From NCBI GenBank assembly GCA_000934385.1, contig KN880551.1, forward strand, positions 1-64,000: a DNA stretch of 64,000 nt. The letters run 5' to 3'. The position numbers and the translations under genes are program-made. The notes under the pieces are model-generated. The model was not told where the DNA came from, did no database searches, and was given only the letters and a program-made list of their open reading frames with translations. Positions 31,037-41,983 of this stretch are shown here, piece by piece. Numbering within the stretch: the stretch's first letter is position 1; each line of letters starts with the position of its first letter. Source of the DNA: Cylindrobasidium torrendii FP15055 ss-10 (Eukaryota; Basidiomycota; Agaricomycetes; Agaricales; Physalacriaceae).

Positions 31037-33063
31037 CTATTCATTCGGCAAGGTTTTCAACAAGCTCATTTTCTCATGCCACACCTCATCGTCGACCCAG
31101 GCTATAGTCTTGTCCCTTTTGAGAGCAAGCACCTGTGTTATTGGCCGCTCTTCTCCACCACGTTCAAGCCAGCGAGTCTCTTGGTCGATGCGAGCAAGCC
31201 ACTCCTGTGCGATATTCACTTGATCCTTTTCGAGCGAGGGAAGTCGCAGGTGCCAGATGGTTGCATCCGTAGCATGGGTCACATAACCTATCGATATCAA
31301 GTAGGGAAATTACACTTTTCCACGACACGTACCTTCGGGTCTAGTTTGTTCTGGCGTCCACAGAAATGTGTATCGTAGAACAGGGAATCCAACAGCACGT
31401 AGGTCTCGTGCGAGAATCCGGCAAGGCAAATGCACCTGGAAATCCGAGAGTATTTCACCAAAGAGCCTTGCGCTTTCTTTTGGACCAGCATCGGGTGGAA
31501 GTGTCCGGTAGTGGGTGACCATCTGCGCGACCATACTCTCAGGATAATATCGCTCGAGGTTTGGGATGATATCCTTTGGGCTGGAAATGGGATGCGCGAT
31601 GGAATAGAGATACCACTCCTCTGACACATCTCCCACAATAATGCTCCTCACACCTTTGCTTCGCAGCGCTCGAGCGAAATTACCCGAACGCTGCCAGGCC
31701 ATGACTTCAGGCTCAGACAACAACCACACATCGTCTACGCAGCCGCGGAAGGTGCCATTCTCGGTCCCTACAGCGTCGGTCTCAATTACCTCGCAGAGGC
31801 GTTTGGCGGGTATCTTTCGCAATTCTTCGAGAGCTGTGGCAGTCTTAGGATCGATGTCGAGTGCGTCACAGAGGGCTTCGAATTGTGGTCGTAGTTCCTT
31901 CGGTGTCTTGGGAGCTAGACTGGCAGGAGGAGGGCATTAACGGAGAGATGTAGGGGCGAGCACATCACATACACTATAGCGTTCGACATCAACAGTGCTG
32001 ATGTGAAGGGCGCATTGACCCCAGCCGGTAGACGTGATGCGTGGTGAAGAATTTGGTGTACAGAGTGAGATCCTGAAGAGTCATATCAATCCTTGTCCAT
32101 CAAGCAACTGCAAGACGGCTACCAGCGGACAGTCCTTGAACGGTGATGTCCTGTGGGTTACCTGACAGGGTAGAATTGCTTTCAGAAACATGCATCAACA
32201 TGAGCACAGGCGACATACCCCCAAACGCCTTGATATTGGCATGAATCCATTTGAGGGCGAGCCATTGGTCCTTGAATCCAAAGTTTCCCGCTACATGTGG
32301 TTCGTCGCAGGCTAAGAAGCCAAAGACTGAAAGGCGATAGCCGATGCTGATGTGGATTTCGTTCCTTTCGACGGATACGAATTGGTTTTGGGACTTGAGG
32401 CCATGGGGCGAGCCGAATTGTAGGAAACTGCACTGCGGTAAGTGGGAATTGAAGCGGCGTCCAATGAAATGCAAGCACCCTCCGTGAATATAGACTTTGA
32501 CAGGCAAAAGGGGACCGGAGGACGAAGGATTCAAAGGACAGACTATGTTGAGGAATAGCCTAGGGAGGTTATGTTACAGAACGGGATACGGGTTGTAATG
32601 TACTGACGGATTTTCTGTTGGTGCACCTAGCCCAACCTTGTCTTCGAACCTACATGATCAGGTGTCAATGCCATTGGTTATTACTGAGTTGTTTGGGCAC
32701 CAACTTCATTCCGCCTGCTTGCCCATCATTTGTGGGCTGGAAGCAGTCTATAAAGAGATAAGCACTTCCCTGGATATTCGACACCTCCACGTACAGCCAG
32801 CTTCGAACAAGTATTCCTTGGATTCGTAGCGATGCCCATCCGGTAGAGGGACCGGGTCAGAGAATCTCTCTGGAGGGAGTGCGTACGGGATCTCTGAATT
32901 CAACTTTCTCAGTGTGTTGCAATATGATTTGACGGTGTTTCGCACCAAGGAAGACCACTGCACCGTTCGAAGCGCGACCACCAGTGACGGGACCATACGC
33001 GGTCTCAACTGTAGTCCTCTCTGCACTGTTAGCTAGCTCTTCGGAGAGATGCAGGATGGCCAT
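31037..33063 (-). CDS. Type-B carboxylesterase/lipase family protein
   Basis: An alpha/beta-hydrolase of roughly 540 residues in about nine exons. It starts MAILHLSEELANSAERTT with ETAYGPVTGGRA, and the first conserved block is EIPYALPPERFSDPVPLP. The oxyanion-hole HGG-type motif is VKVYIHGGCL near 32490. The nucleophile elbow GLSAGS near 32120 contains the catalytic serine. The C-terminal half (WQRSGNFARALRSKGVRSII and a Trp/His-containing end) is family-typical but less conserved. I see no signal peptide, so it is probably intracellular, unlike many secreted fungal esterases. Substrate unknown. The predicted acid and His of the triad were not securely placed. Confidence 0.8.
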
Positions 33064-33291
33064 GGCGGACGAAAGGAAGATAGGACTAACAAGGGTTCTG
33101 AGTAACTTCTTCTATATATCTGGGAGCGGCAAAATCCGACACACAATTGATACAAGGAGGGGTATCTTGTGATGACTGAACGAGAGGCTCGCGCGGGGCG
33201 TAAAGTCGCATGACTGTATTCTCTGTATGCCAGCCACTACTCAAGACTAAATCCGTTTTGCAGCCGTACAGAATCTCTACGTTGTATCTCC

Positions 33292-34909
33292 TCAAAGCTT
33301 GGCTGCTTGCAAGATAAAATCACTTGACAGCTTCGAGCGCACCTTTCGCACATCCTCCACCGTGACCGGCCGACACTCATGAGCATGGTTGTATCCCAAC
33401 CTGTCTCGCCCATCCTTCCCTCCTTCCTTGAAGAACTCAGGCCGTCGAAGTAAGGAAACGACAACAGCGCCCCCAAGGCCAAGGTTGTGCACCAGCCCGT
33501 ATTTGCCTTGAGGGTTGTCTGCAGAGAAAAGACCCGGTGCTTGCATGGGGCCAGCCCAGTTTCTCAGCTGCACTACACAGATTTGTGAGTGGGTCGAAGA
33601 ACGGCGGAGGGTGTAGCAAACGTACTGGTGATATAGAAATGCATCCCGAGGCCAGTGGCACCGAGCGGATGCCCCTTGGCTTCAAGTCCACCGCTTGGAT
33701 TGATCACGTACTTCCCGCCATAGGTGTTATCTCCTTTGCGAATGATATCCAATGCTCCACCATCTGGACAGAGTCGCAATGCATCGTAAGTGACAAGCTG
33801 CCGCTCAAATTAGTCAGGGAAAAGTAGGGAGTGGTGAGACGCACTTCGTTCGCAGCAAAACAGTCGTGCAGCTCGATTACACCAACTTCGTCCCTCGTCG
33901 CACCTGCTTGCTCGAAGACCTTGTCCGCGCAGCTACGAGTCATGCCATAGCCCACTACCTCCATCGCGTCTGCCTTGTTATACGCCGAAAGCGTATCGGT
34001 TTCAAGCTCTGTAGCTACCAACTCAATCGCTTGGTTTTCCAGTCCGTGTGCATGTACAAAGGCTTCGTCCGCAACGATGCAACACGCGGCACCGTCTGAA
34101 GTTGGACTACACATGAAGACAGTGAGTTGGTCGGTAATCTTCTTGCCTTCCATAACCTGCTCAGCAGACCAGCCATTACGAAACTGGCTGTACGGATTGT
34201 TGACCGAGTGCTTATGATTCTTGCTCGCAATCCTGGCAAGGTCTTCAATCCCACCTCCATACTGCTTAAAGTACTCCTTCGCCGCGTTGTCAAACATTCG
34301 GGGAGCGCCTGGGCCGCGGTTTCCGCCCAGTGCTGCCTCAGCTTCGGCGGATCGTACATTGAGCAAGCTCATGGGAGAAGGTCTGTCGGGAAAGTTGCTG
34401 CCGAGGCTACCGGGGCGCATTTGCTCGAATCCAAGTGCAAGTGCACAAGACACTTGTCCATAGCGCACAGCAGAGGCTGCTTGATAGAGAGCGGTTGAAC
34501 CAGTCGAGCAGTTATTGTTCACGTTAGTGATGGGGATGGACGTGAGACCAAGTGCGTAAAGGGCACGCTGGGGAATGTCAGAAATGGAACGGGATTCGAA
34601 TGTTATGCCCACTTGTCCAGAGGTGGAATCGCCGTAGCAGTAACCGACACTAGCAAGCTGGATACTGTCGTAGGTGATACCGGCGTCGAGGAGAGCTTTG
34701 GTAGCAGCTTCGAGCCCCATCTATAGCAATTCAGGGTATGCTCCTGCGCCGGTCAATGTAGCCTCACGTCTTCGGTAGTACGGATCGCTCTGGGCTAACA
34801 GACTAGTTAGAAAACGTAGTGTGTGGTGGCTGGTTGGATGGTCTACCTTAATGAACGCAGTACATCCGCCTCCGATAATAAACACACGATTCTTGCTCTG
34901 AGGTGTCAT
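33292..34909 (-). CDS. Peroxisomal SCPx-type 3-ketoacyl-CoA thiolase (no SCP2 domain)
   Basis: A thiolase of about 450 residues. It starts [20 protein letters not shown]. The nucleophile cysteine lies in [15 protein letters not shown] near 34500. The second signature HDCFAANE is near 33850 and the [16 protein letters not shown] motif near 33690. It ends DFILQAAKL, giving an Ala-Lys-Leu PTS1. It matches the thiolase half of sterol carrier protein X, which cleaves branched or medium-chain 3-ketoacyl-CoA. The C-terminal SCP2 lipid-transfer domain is absent, as in other short fungal forms. The intron at 34612-34568 is 45 nt and contains no in-frame stop. It sits ~28 kb from two other PTS1-tagged beta-oxidation proteins in the same window. 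Confidence 0.9.
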
Positions 34910-35116
34910 GGTGGTTCTGGGAAAGATGTCCAGCTGGGCAAGGCTGAAGCGTTAAGTAAGGCGGTACATTGATCATGGGAGGTGCTTTCGGCTATTGGCA
35001 TGACCGGGCCATGGGAAGGTTGAGATTGAATGTCGAGTTGGATGAAGATGTATAGTAAATGTATGTAACTGCTTCATATCAGCCGCGAACGAAACAGAGG
35101 AGAGTATTGCGCACAT

Positions 35117-35746
35117 TCAATAAGGTGATTCGTTCGTCGACGTCTGGAGCTCTTTCGCCTGCTCCTCCGTAACTCCTCGCAAATACAGAGCACTCATCCC
35201 TCTCCTAAGAACCAGTTCCGACTTTTTGTACGGAACCGATATTGCTGCTAGAGACGCCTCAATGTCCTTCATTTTTGCTCTCATTTCTTCCAGTGGGGGT
35301 GCTTTCGTCTTGGATTTGGGTGTGAATACGATGTCGACCATGCCGCCCTGTTCGAGGAGCTTGCGTGCGTTCCCCAATTTTCGTTCGAGATCGTTGCTGG
35401 CAGTGCTCCACGTAAACTGGAACTCTTTCCGTTCGACGCGGTGTGCTGTCTTTGCTTTGGACTCCTTGGCTTGCTGTCGTTTCAATCGCTCCAGACCGCG
35501 GGGAATGACTTTGACGATGACTCGCGGAGTCTCGGTTGCAACAACGAGCTTGTGGTCGTCGTCGAGTGTTTGGGCATACTCGTTTACATTGATCTCTCGG
35601 AGAGGCTGACCTGCTTCCGCGAGCCATGCCACAGTGTGCGTGATTTCATGCTTCTTGCGGTATTTAGAAAGGCATGCGGTCGTAGTCTGAAACTGGCGGA
35701 CAGTCTGAGGTCGCCATAAGGTGCGCCCAAGAGAAATGAAGGACAT
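35117..35746 (-). CDS. Mitochondrial translation initiation factor IF-3
   Basis: A single-exon gene of about 210 residues. The N-terminus (MSFISLGRTLWRPQTVRQFQ) is rich in Arg/Ser/Thr without acids and looks like a mitochondrial presequence. The IF3 domain follows: an N-terminal part with REINVNEYAQTL, a basic linker helix (RLKRQQAKESKAKTAHRVER), and the C-terminal part KEFQFTWSTASNDLERKLGN with KLLEQGGMVDIVFTPKSK. These match the KEI/RE-x4-DH-type core of mitochondrial IF3 (Aim23 in yeast). It prevents premature joining of mitoribosomal subunits and supports initiator codon selection. An ATG six bases upstream (35752) is an equal start candidate. Confidence 0.85.
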   Translation of the reverse strand: MSFISLGRTLWRPQTVRQFQTTTACLSKYRKKHEITHTVAWLAEAGQPLREINVNEYAQTLDDDHKLVVATETPRVIVKVIPRGLERLKRQQAKESKAKTAHRVERKEFQFTWSTASNDLERKLGNARKLLEQGGMVDIVFTPKSKTKAPPLEEMRAKMKDIEASLAAISVPYKKSELVLRRGMSALYLRGVTEEQAKELQTSTNESPY

Positions 35747-35752
35747 GGTCAA

Positions 35753-36088
35753 GGCTTGAAGTGACGCGACGCGCCAAAAACGTGCGAAATTGGATGATCG
35801 CGCAGCAACCTCACGAATCGCTACTGGGATAAGCAGAGTTTACAAGCATACTCAGAGCATCTTCGAGGAACTTCGCGTTGGAATAGCTTTGGATTTAGCC
35901 AAATTCTTGGAATATAAGCAGGAGATGTGAGGGATACAGGGGACTGCGATCGCTGCGGCAATTCCCGGTATTGACCGACCATTTGCGCTTGCCCAATGTT
36001 CATGAACACCGACGAATAGTCGCGTTCTGGTGCGCATTTGTCCAGTTCCTAATGCCTGCAACTTACGCTAGCAGATGAGAACGTTTCT
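35753..36088. promoter_or_regulatory. Divergent promoter of two mitochondrial genes
   Basis: 336 bases separate mitochondrial IF3 (-) from the PPR-like gene (+). Both products are predicted to act in mitochondrial gene expression, so a shared promoter would make sense. No known element stands out. Confidence 0.4.
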
Positions 36089-38389
36089 ATGCGATGGAAT
36101 TGGCGGGTCAGCGCCAATAGCATCCATGCGAATATAGCGACTAGCGCTCAACGGCGGTCCGTCTCTGTTGCCGCCGTAGCACTTTCGGAAACGCAAGCCT
36201 CCACTCGCGAGTCACTCGCAGCATCACAAGCCATCCATATTTCGGTCGAAAAGTCGGATATCCGGGGCGCATACCATATATTTAACTCTATTCACAACTC
36301 CCAGCTCATCGGTATTGCTCGGAGCACCAACGACGCAGGGCTGCTTCGACAACTTGGACCATATGCAGTAGACTTCTCCCTCTCCGAGCCCCATGCTATT
36401 CCCTCGCGCTTGTCCGCTCATGTCCTCATACATGCCCTCCTACGCAAAGGATATGTCTACCGTGCCCAGGAGGCCTGTCGATGGATGATACAAAACGGAC
36501 TTCCAATCCACACTCGGACCCTCGAAGCCGTCGTGGGAGCGCTCGCCACCGCCCAGTCGCCGGTCGTCGAGGGACTCAAGATGTTATATGACAAGGCCGC
36601 GGCCCACCTAGACCATTCTCCCATACTCCAACCCCGCCCAAGTAATCCCAACCTCATTGCGATCCACAACCTCCTCGAAGAGGCTCGCGCGTCCCGCCAG
36701 CACCGTGGCGATCGCCTCTTCAAAATATTACTGGGCACATGTTTGCTGCAGGGAGAAATCATCTTTGCGACCTTCATTTTCGCGAGCGCAATTACCTTGT
36801 ACGAGGCTCGAGTGGAAGCGGCGGCGGAAGACGCTGCGGGCACTCATCAGGCCCAGGCAGAGGACGGGAGGCAGCGACAACTTCACACTACGCGGGACAT
36901 CTTGACCGATGTCGAGCCATACCCGTCCCACATTTCCATGGACGACATCCTTCGAGCCATATCTCTTCAGCTCGAAAAGCCACAAGACAATCCCGAGTTC
37001 AAGCTTGGTCTACAGGCGCTTGCGAACCTTGCTATGCTGCTCGACCTGCGCCAGTTGCCTTACAATCATATCGCCACTCTCCTACGTGTCATGTACAGCT
37101 GCCCATCGAACACTCACACCGTTTGGGTGTTCGACACTTCGGGGAACCCCCAGCGTGTCAACTCGACCATATATTTCCGCGATGTCATCGACAGATTGAT
37201 CAACTCCCTGCACACTCGTCGACCTCGCCAGGACAAGAAACAACACCCTTCCTCGCACTTTCTCCCTCCATTGAACACCCATAGCTGCAATGCACTCCTT
37301 CACTACAGCCTTCGTGTTCGTAAATCTACTGCCCTCGCCAATTCTGTCCTCAATCACTTTGCCGACCGTCGACACCCTCTTGCGCCAAACCTGGTCACAT
37401 ACAATATTTTGATCAGCGCTAGCACCCACTCGAAACGGCTAGACATTGCAGAGTCCACAACGCTTTTGCTACAGGACATGGCACATATGCAGAAACTCGG
37501 CGTTCAACCTGCGCAGCGTAGCGTTGTACTCGGGATGCTAGGCTTGCAACCCGGAAAGGCGAAAGCCCAGCCTGTCACGCTCCATGTGCGCCAAACCCGG
37601 CTTTCCAAGGCATCACCCCAGACGACGACTGCAACGATAAAGTATCTAGCGGACTCGCGTCAGTACGGTGCGATTGTCGACACCGCTGGGGAAATGTTCC
37701 CTCGTCTTATGGATAACCGGGAGGCGAGTTTCGCAACACAAGACGATCTGAACGCTTGTATTGCCAGCCATGTCGACGCCGCTTCTAACGCTGGGCCGAT
37801 AGTACTGACTGCACTGATGTCGGGACTTATGCGGGGTGGTTACATCGGGCTGGCGGAGCGCATCTGGGAGTTGGCGCTGCTTGCAGAGAAGCGTAGTTGG
37901 ACACGAAAAAACGGCCAGCCGTGGAGGCTCGACGCACAGGCGTTCACGACGATGGTTTCTGGATACGAGGACGAGGTCCGACGTCGGAGGCAGAAGTCTG
38001 GAAAGGATGTCAACGACCACGCGCGGGAGGTATGGAGGCTGAAGGGCATGGCGTGGAAGATCTATTGTCTGTTCATGGATGGCGATCTCAACGCACAGGC
38101 AGATGCCCTTGGCGTGAAGACCCCTCATCCCCGCCCGACGGCGTGGTTCTTCGACAAGGCGCTCCAGTTAAACGTACCGCGCGGGCTTCAGGACCGAAAG
38201 ACGGACTGGTTGGGTTTACTCAGGGACGAAATGCATCGGGGTGTTGATGCAGAGCGGGCTGGTATGCGATGTGTGAATGGGCTCCAAAGGGAAAGGACGA
38301 TTCGCGTGGTGGTTGACATGGTGAGAGAGGGAATGCAAGTCCCTGGAGCAGCACAGTATTTTATTCGACAAGAAGTTCAAAGCCCTTGA
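36089..38389 (+). CDS. Mitochondrial pentatricopeptide-repeat-like protein
   Basis: A long intronless frame of 766 residues, unusual for this window. The start MRWNWRVSANSIHANIATSA plus the following Arg/Ser/Ala-rich stretch is a plausible mitochondrial presequence. The body is helical with degenerate 35-residue-type repeats, for example ALLRKGYVYRAQEACRWMIQ with NGLPIHTRTLEAV, PNLVTYNILISASTHSKRLD and SGLMRGGYIGLAERIWELAL. These are the features of PPR proteins, which bind organellar RNA and act in processing, stability or translation. Repeats are too degenerate to assign an RNA target by eye. It is divergently paired with mitochondrial IF3. Confidence 0.75.
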   Translation: MRWNWRVSANSIHANIATSAQRRSVSVAAVALSETQASTRESLAASQAIHISVEKSDIRGAYHIFNSIHNSQLIGIARSTNDAGLLRQLGPYAVDFSLSEPHAIPSRLSAHVLIHALLRKGYVYRAQEACRWMIQNGLPIHTRTLEAVVGALATAQSPVVEGLKMLYDKAAAHLDHSPILQPRPSNPNLIAIHNLLEEARASRQHRGDRLFKILLGTCLLQGEIIFATFIFASAITLYEARVEAAAEDAAGTHQAQAEDGRQRQLHTTRDILTDVEPYPSHISMDDILRAISLQLEKPQDNPEFKLGLQALANLAMLLDLRQLPYNHIATLLRVMYSCPSNTHTVWVFDTSGNPQRVNSTIYFRDVIDRLINSLHTRRPRQDKKQHPSSHFLPPLNTHSCNALLHYSLRVRKSTALANSVLNHFADRRHPLAPNLVTYNILISASTHSKRLDIAESTTLLLQDMAHMQKLGVQPAQRSVVLGMLGLQPGKAKAQPVTLHVRQTRLSKASPQTTTATIKYLADSRQYGAIVDTAGEMFPRLMDNREASFATQDDLNACIASHVDAASNAGPIVLTALMSGLMRGGYIGLAERIWELALLAEKRSWTRKNGQPWRLDAQAFTTMVSGYEDEVRRRRQKSGKDVNDHAREVWRLKGMAWKIYCLFMDGDLNAQADALGVKTPHPRPTAWFFDKALQLNVPRGLQDRKTDWLGLLRDEMHRGVDAERAGMRCVNGLQRERTIRVVVDMVREGMQVPGAAQYFIRQEVQSP

Positions 38390-39071
38390 CATTTAATTGG
38401 AATACGCGACGAGCGCTGCCATTGTTCTGGCGTGGGTAGCTGTATTTTCCGGGAGGAATGCTTGCCGGTCCTCAGGTAATCAACACACCCCCAGCTCAGG
38501 GAAATGCCGGACCGACGTCGGCAGTTCACAACGGCGGACATCCGCTTCATTCTGTCTGCATGTTGGACCCACTCGAGGCGGAACTGCTTTGAGACATAGG
38601 GTCTACTACTCTATCAACTCATTCCTGCTGTTCCACCACCGCCACCACCACCATCAAATTTCTGATGATGTCAGGTTTTTATTGACACTTTGCATTGTTC
38701 ACTCGGACCGTATCCGATCACTTGCACTTGAATAGTTGGTTGAACAGAGGTAGTGTCAACAATTCGAGGACTTCAGCTAGATCCTTTCGCTCTGTTCTCT
38801 TCCTCCATCGCCTTGTAATTGCTTTGCTTCACTGTCCAGGTCAGCCATGAAAACCTCGGACGCAAACGAGGACGACAACTTCCGTGGCCGACCTGAATGT
38901 CGGACGCAGTATTTAATGCGATCGCGCACTGCGTCCGTGTACAGAATGCATACCGATGCGGGCCTTAGGTGGCCCCTTGATGCGTCAGATTCTTAGAGGC
39001 TTTTCGAAAACTTTGTGGCGGCTGCTTGTTTCTGACCACCATCCACCCTTCCCCTCACCTCCCTTGCTGCC
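38390..39071. other. 680 bp intergenic region
   Basis: It contains a short CCACCGCCACCACCACCATC microsatellite-like run near 38635 and CpG-rich sequence near 38900. Open frames are short and unlike protein. Probably the PPR 3' flank plus the promoter of the following membrane protein. Confidence 0.45.
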
Positions 39072-40564
39072 ATGGCCAGCTCGCTGTTCCCGTCGGTGGG
39101 CACCCAGGTGCTCAGCGCATTGATCCATCTTCTCGGTATGCCCACCGCCGTACGCATAACCATTTGAAAGACGCTAATCTATTTGACGCAGGCGTATCTA
39201 TCCTCGCTCATTATTTTTCACGGCGTTTTATGTTGGATCGTATCAGCTCGTTCTCTGACCTGCGCAATATGCCATGGCCGAGAATCTGCCTGCTGTTGGT
39301 TTTCCTTGACTCGTGGTGTTTTTTGTTTACGGGTATGTCCTCCTCCTGCGAGCAAGACAAGCCCCTAATCGCTGTCCTTTGCAGCTGGAATCTTGATTTT
39401 TGGCGTCGGCCTTGAGACGCAAGAGTCCGTTTGTAGAGCGGGGATATTCATTTGTGTGATATTCTATGCGACATCCAAGCTCCTCATTTACGCCTTCCTC
39501 AGTACGAGACCTCGCTATCCTGTTTTGCCTGTGTTTAACCGTTATTTCTTCAGTCGAGCGAGTGTACATTGTCTGGTCACCCGCAAATCTGGTTGGCAGG
39601 TTCAAGTCGCGCGTGTACATCGTCTCTCTCATCACCGTTTGCCTCTACGGTGTTGTCATCATAATGATGGTTATTGGTGTGTCTCTTGTTTGGACGTCGT
39701 TGAGGTTTGTTAACGCTCAACGCAGGACGCATCAACTTCTTGAGAGACGGAGACGGAGCCTGCATCATTGGACTAAAGATGTACTCGTCCATTCCATTGT
39801 TGTCGTATGATCTGTGAGTTTCGCACCTGTCAGGGACCTCGACGACGTCTAACATCGACCCAGTTACATTACGGTCTTCTTGACAACGCTCTTTTTGTGG
39901 CCACTACTGCGTCGGTCGGGCACGATGATGGACGACAAGGTCAAGAGGATGGGAAAGCGCGCCTTGGTGTATGATCCTCCAGCACGTATCTGTTCGAAGC
40001 TGACTATCCATTCACAGAGCCTCTGGCATTGCGCTCCTTACTTCCACTGTCAACATCACCGTCTTGACGGTTATGCACGGACACCAGCTCGGCTGGTTAT
40101 GCCTAGGTAGCTGCGGCGCCGATGTACGTTCCTCTTCCCAATTGTTCCCATTACTCAGCCTGATGGCGTGCAGGTCATTGTGAACGCGAGCTCGTTGTAT
40201 TGGGCTTCAGGCAGGAAGTCGGCCGAGAGCTTCGACGAACGCCCGGCGACTACACCCTCGACCAACCGTATCTCCAAGTCCCAGCATGGGCGCGCGCACC
40301 ACACACTTGAGCCTCGGTCGCCTGTATCTATGCACTCGCCCGTCGCTTCTCCAAACACTGCTACTAGTCTCTTCTGGTGGACAAAGAAGGAGGACGCTAA
40401 TAACAGAAAGGAGGACCAAGCTGTCCGGGTATGTTGAATTTGCTTGCACCATGAATTCATGGCTCACGTCTGTCTAGATTACGATTACGACTGAGGAGAC
40501 CACGAGTGTGGCAATGCAAGATTATCCCAAGAAGCAGCACATCGACGGTGACAGCATGGTATGA
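39072..40564 (+). CDS. Multi-pass membrane protein, basidiomycete unknown family
   Basis: Roughly seven exons encode about 360 residues. It starts MASSLFPSVGTQVLSALIHL. Hydrophobic helices include AYLSSLIIFHGVLCWIV, GIFICVIFYATSKLLIYAFL, VYIVSLITVCLYGVVIIMMV and YITVFLTTLFLWPLL. Motifs VERVYIVWSP and ACIIGLKMYSSIPLLSYDL recur, as I remember, in a large Agaricomycete family of seven-helix proteins of unknown function. A C-terminal cytosolic tail of ~120 residues is Ser/Thr/Pro-rich (PRSPVSMHSPVASPNTATS) and ends HIDGDSMV at 40564. It may be a receptor, but no ligand or G-protein evidence can be read. Confidence 0.65.
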
Positions 40565-41056
40565 GCTAGACATAAATTCAAAAGGTTCATTGGACATGGT
40601 TTCTGATATTTACTTATCTATTTTGGGTAGGGGTTGGTCGGCGTTGTAACTAAATCGTAATTGTACATACTATACAGTCGTTATGCAGCATCCAAATGTG
40701 AAGTTGGCTCTACATCGAGGCTTGTGTGTTGTCTGTCACATTCGACATGGAGGTCGCAACTGTAGGCAGGACTGGAGAACTGCTCATTCATTCTCTTCTG
40801 GATGTTTCTTCTGCCCACAGGGTATCTGTCTCATGTCCAATCGTATTGGTCCTGTGACCGTGGGATCGTGCGAACTTGAGTTACCATATGTACCGTTGCC
40901 AAACATGCGCCCGGTGGTCGAGGCCGAGATCTCGAAGCAATGAAAAGTCAATTAAGATATATGAGTGTGGACAACACGTGTTTTGCGACTGGAGAAAGGG
41001 ATACATACATAGGCAAAGATAAATAGGGTAAAGTACATAGCACGAAAGGCAAATTA
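40565..41056. other. Convergent intergenic region
   Basis: 3' flank of the membrane protein (+) and of the GNAT gene (-). A plus-strand frame 40683-40943 has no motif, and its first half is rich in His/Cys/Arg in the irregular way of noncoding sequence. No gene is supported. Confidence 0.4.
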
Positions 41057-41731
41057 TTATGGTGAGGCAGCGGTAGACGATCTTCGAAGAGATAGAAAGC
41101 TGATTCGTGTCTTCTTCCCCGGCGCTGGTTTGCAGACGGGTACGGGGTATATGTCCGCGTATTTGGGTGGTGGCGTTGGTGGTCGGACCCCGCAGGCCTG
41201 TTCACGCCGTCTCTGCTCCTCTGCCCAAGCCACTCTAGTGTATATCATCTGTATGATCCCATTCCCTCTTGCAATTTCCGTAAACCCACTGCAGCATGCG
41301 CGTTAAAATCCCACAGAGCCAGTAATGGAAGGAGGAAGAGCAACGCACATTGATCGATATAAACGCTGCGCGCGCGTATTCCACGTGAGAACGCGCAGAT
41401 TGACTTCTCCCATGGCGTACTGGGTGAAGGCAAAGTCGAGAATCCAGAGTGCAACTTCGCGTCCGAGCCCACGGCCCCACCACTCCGGCCGCAGCATGAC
41501 GCCCCACTCGCCGTCGGCGGCGAGTGTGCTGATGCCCACAAATTCGCGCGTGTCCAGCGTCTCGAGCACAACAAAGAGCAGCGACAGATTTGAGTGTAGT
41601 TTGTCCATCAGCAGCTCCATCGTCCCAGCCGTTCTCGTGGGATCCACTCGTGGGTCCATCCATAGGCGGTCGACGGCCGCTAAGTCCGTCTCGTCGAAAG
41701 GGCGTATATGAAGGCGCGCGGTGGTGAACAT
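41057..41731 (-). CDS. GNAT-family N-acetyltransferase
   Basis: Two exons, with the junction near 41348 and 41292, encode about 205 residues. It starts MFTTARLHIRPFDETDLAAV at 41731. The GNAT core follows: a beta strand FVGISTLAADGEWGVMLRPE, then WWGRGLGREVALWILDFAF containing the Q/R-x-x-G-x-G/A acetyl-CoA loop (RGLGRE), and EVNLRVLTWNTRAQRLYRSM with the terminal GFTEIA strand. This is the RimJ/RimL-type layout. A basic/Pro-rich tail (RPPTPPPKYADIYP) extends beyond the domain. The acceptor substrate is unknown. An in-frame ATG at 41836 would add 35 residues that look non-conserved. Confidence 0.82.
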
Positions 41732-41983
41732 GGCGGAAAGGAAAGACGGGTAGTTAACGTTGTCGACTAACGGCCAGCATATAAACGTCGATGGTGGTGC
41801 TGCTGCAAAGCGCGTATTGATCGTGCGCAGTTCCATAGCACTGACTGCGCAGCTGCGGCACTGACTTATCGTATCATTTTCCTCTCCGAAGAAGGACTAC
41901 AAGAAGCTAACCGTTCTCATTCGAGGATTCTTTGGAGTATCCATAACTACTATCCCGAGGCATAATAAACTGTACACACACAC

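Noticed and set aside
37646..38128. 160-residue antisense frame inside the PPR-like gene
   Set aside because: Opposite a long intronless coding frame, with no motif or start context.
38630..38660. CCACCGCCACCACC microsatellite considered as a repeat element
   Set aside because: It is a short imperfect triplet run of about 25 bases, like others near 53,680, and is not evidence of a mobile element.
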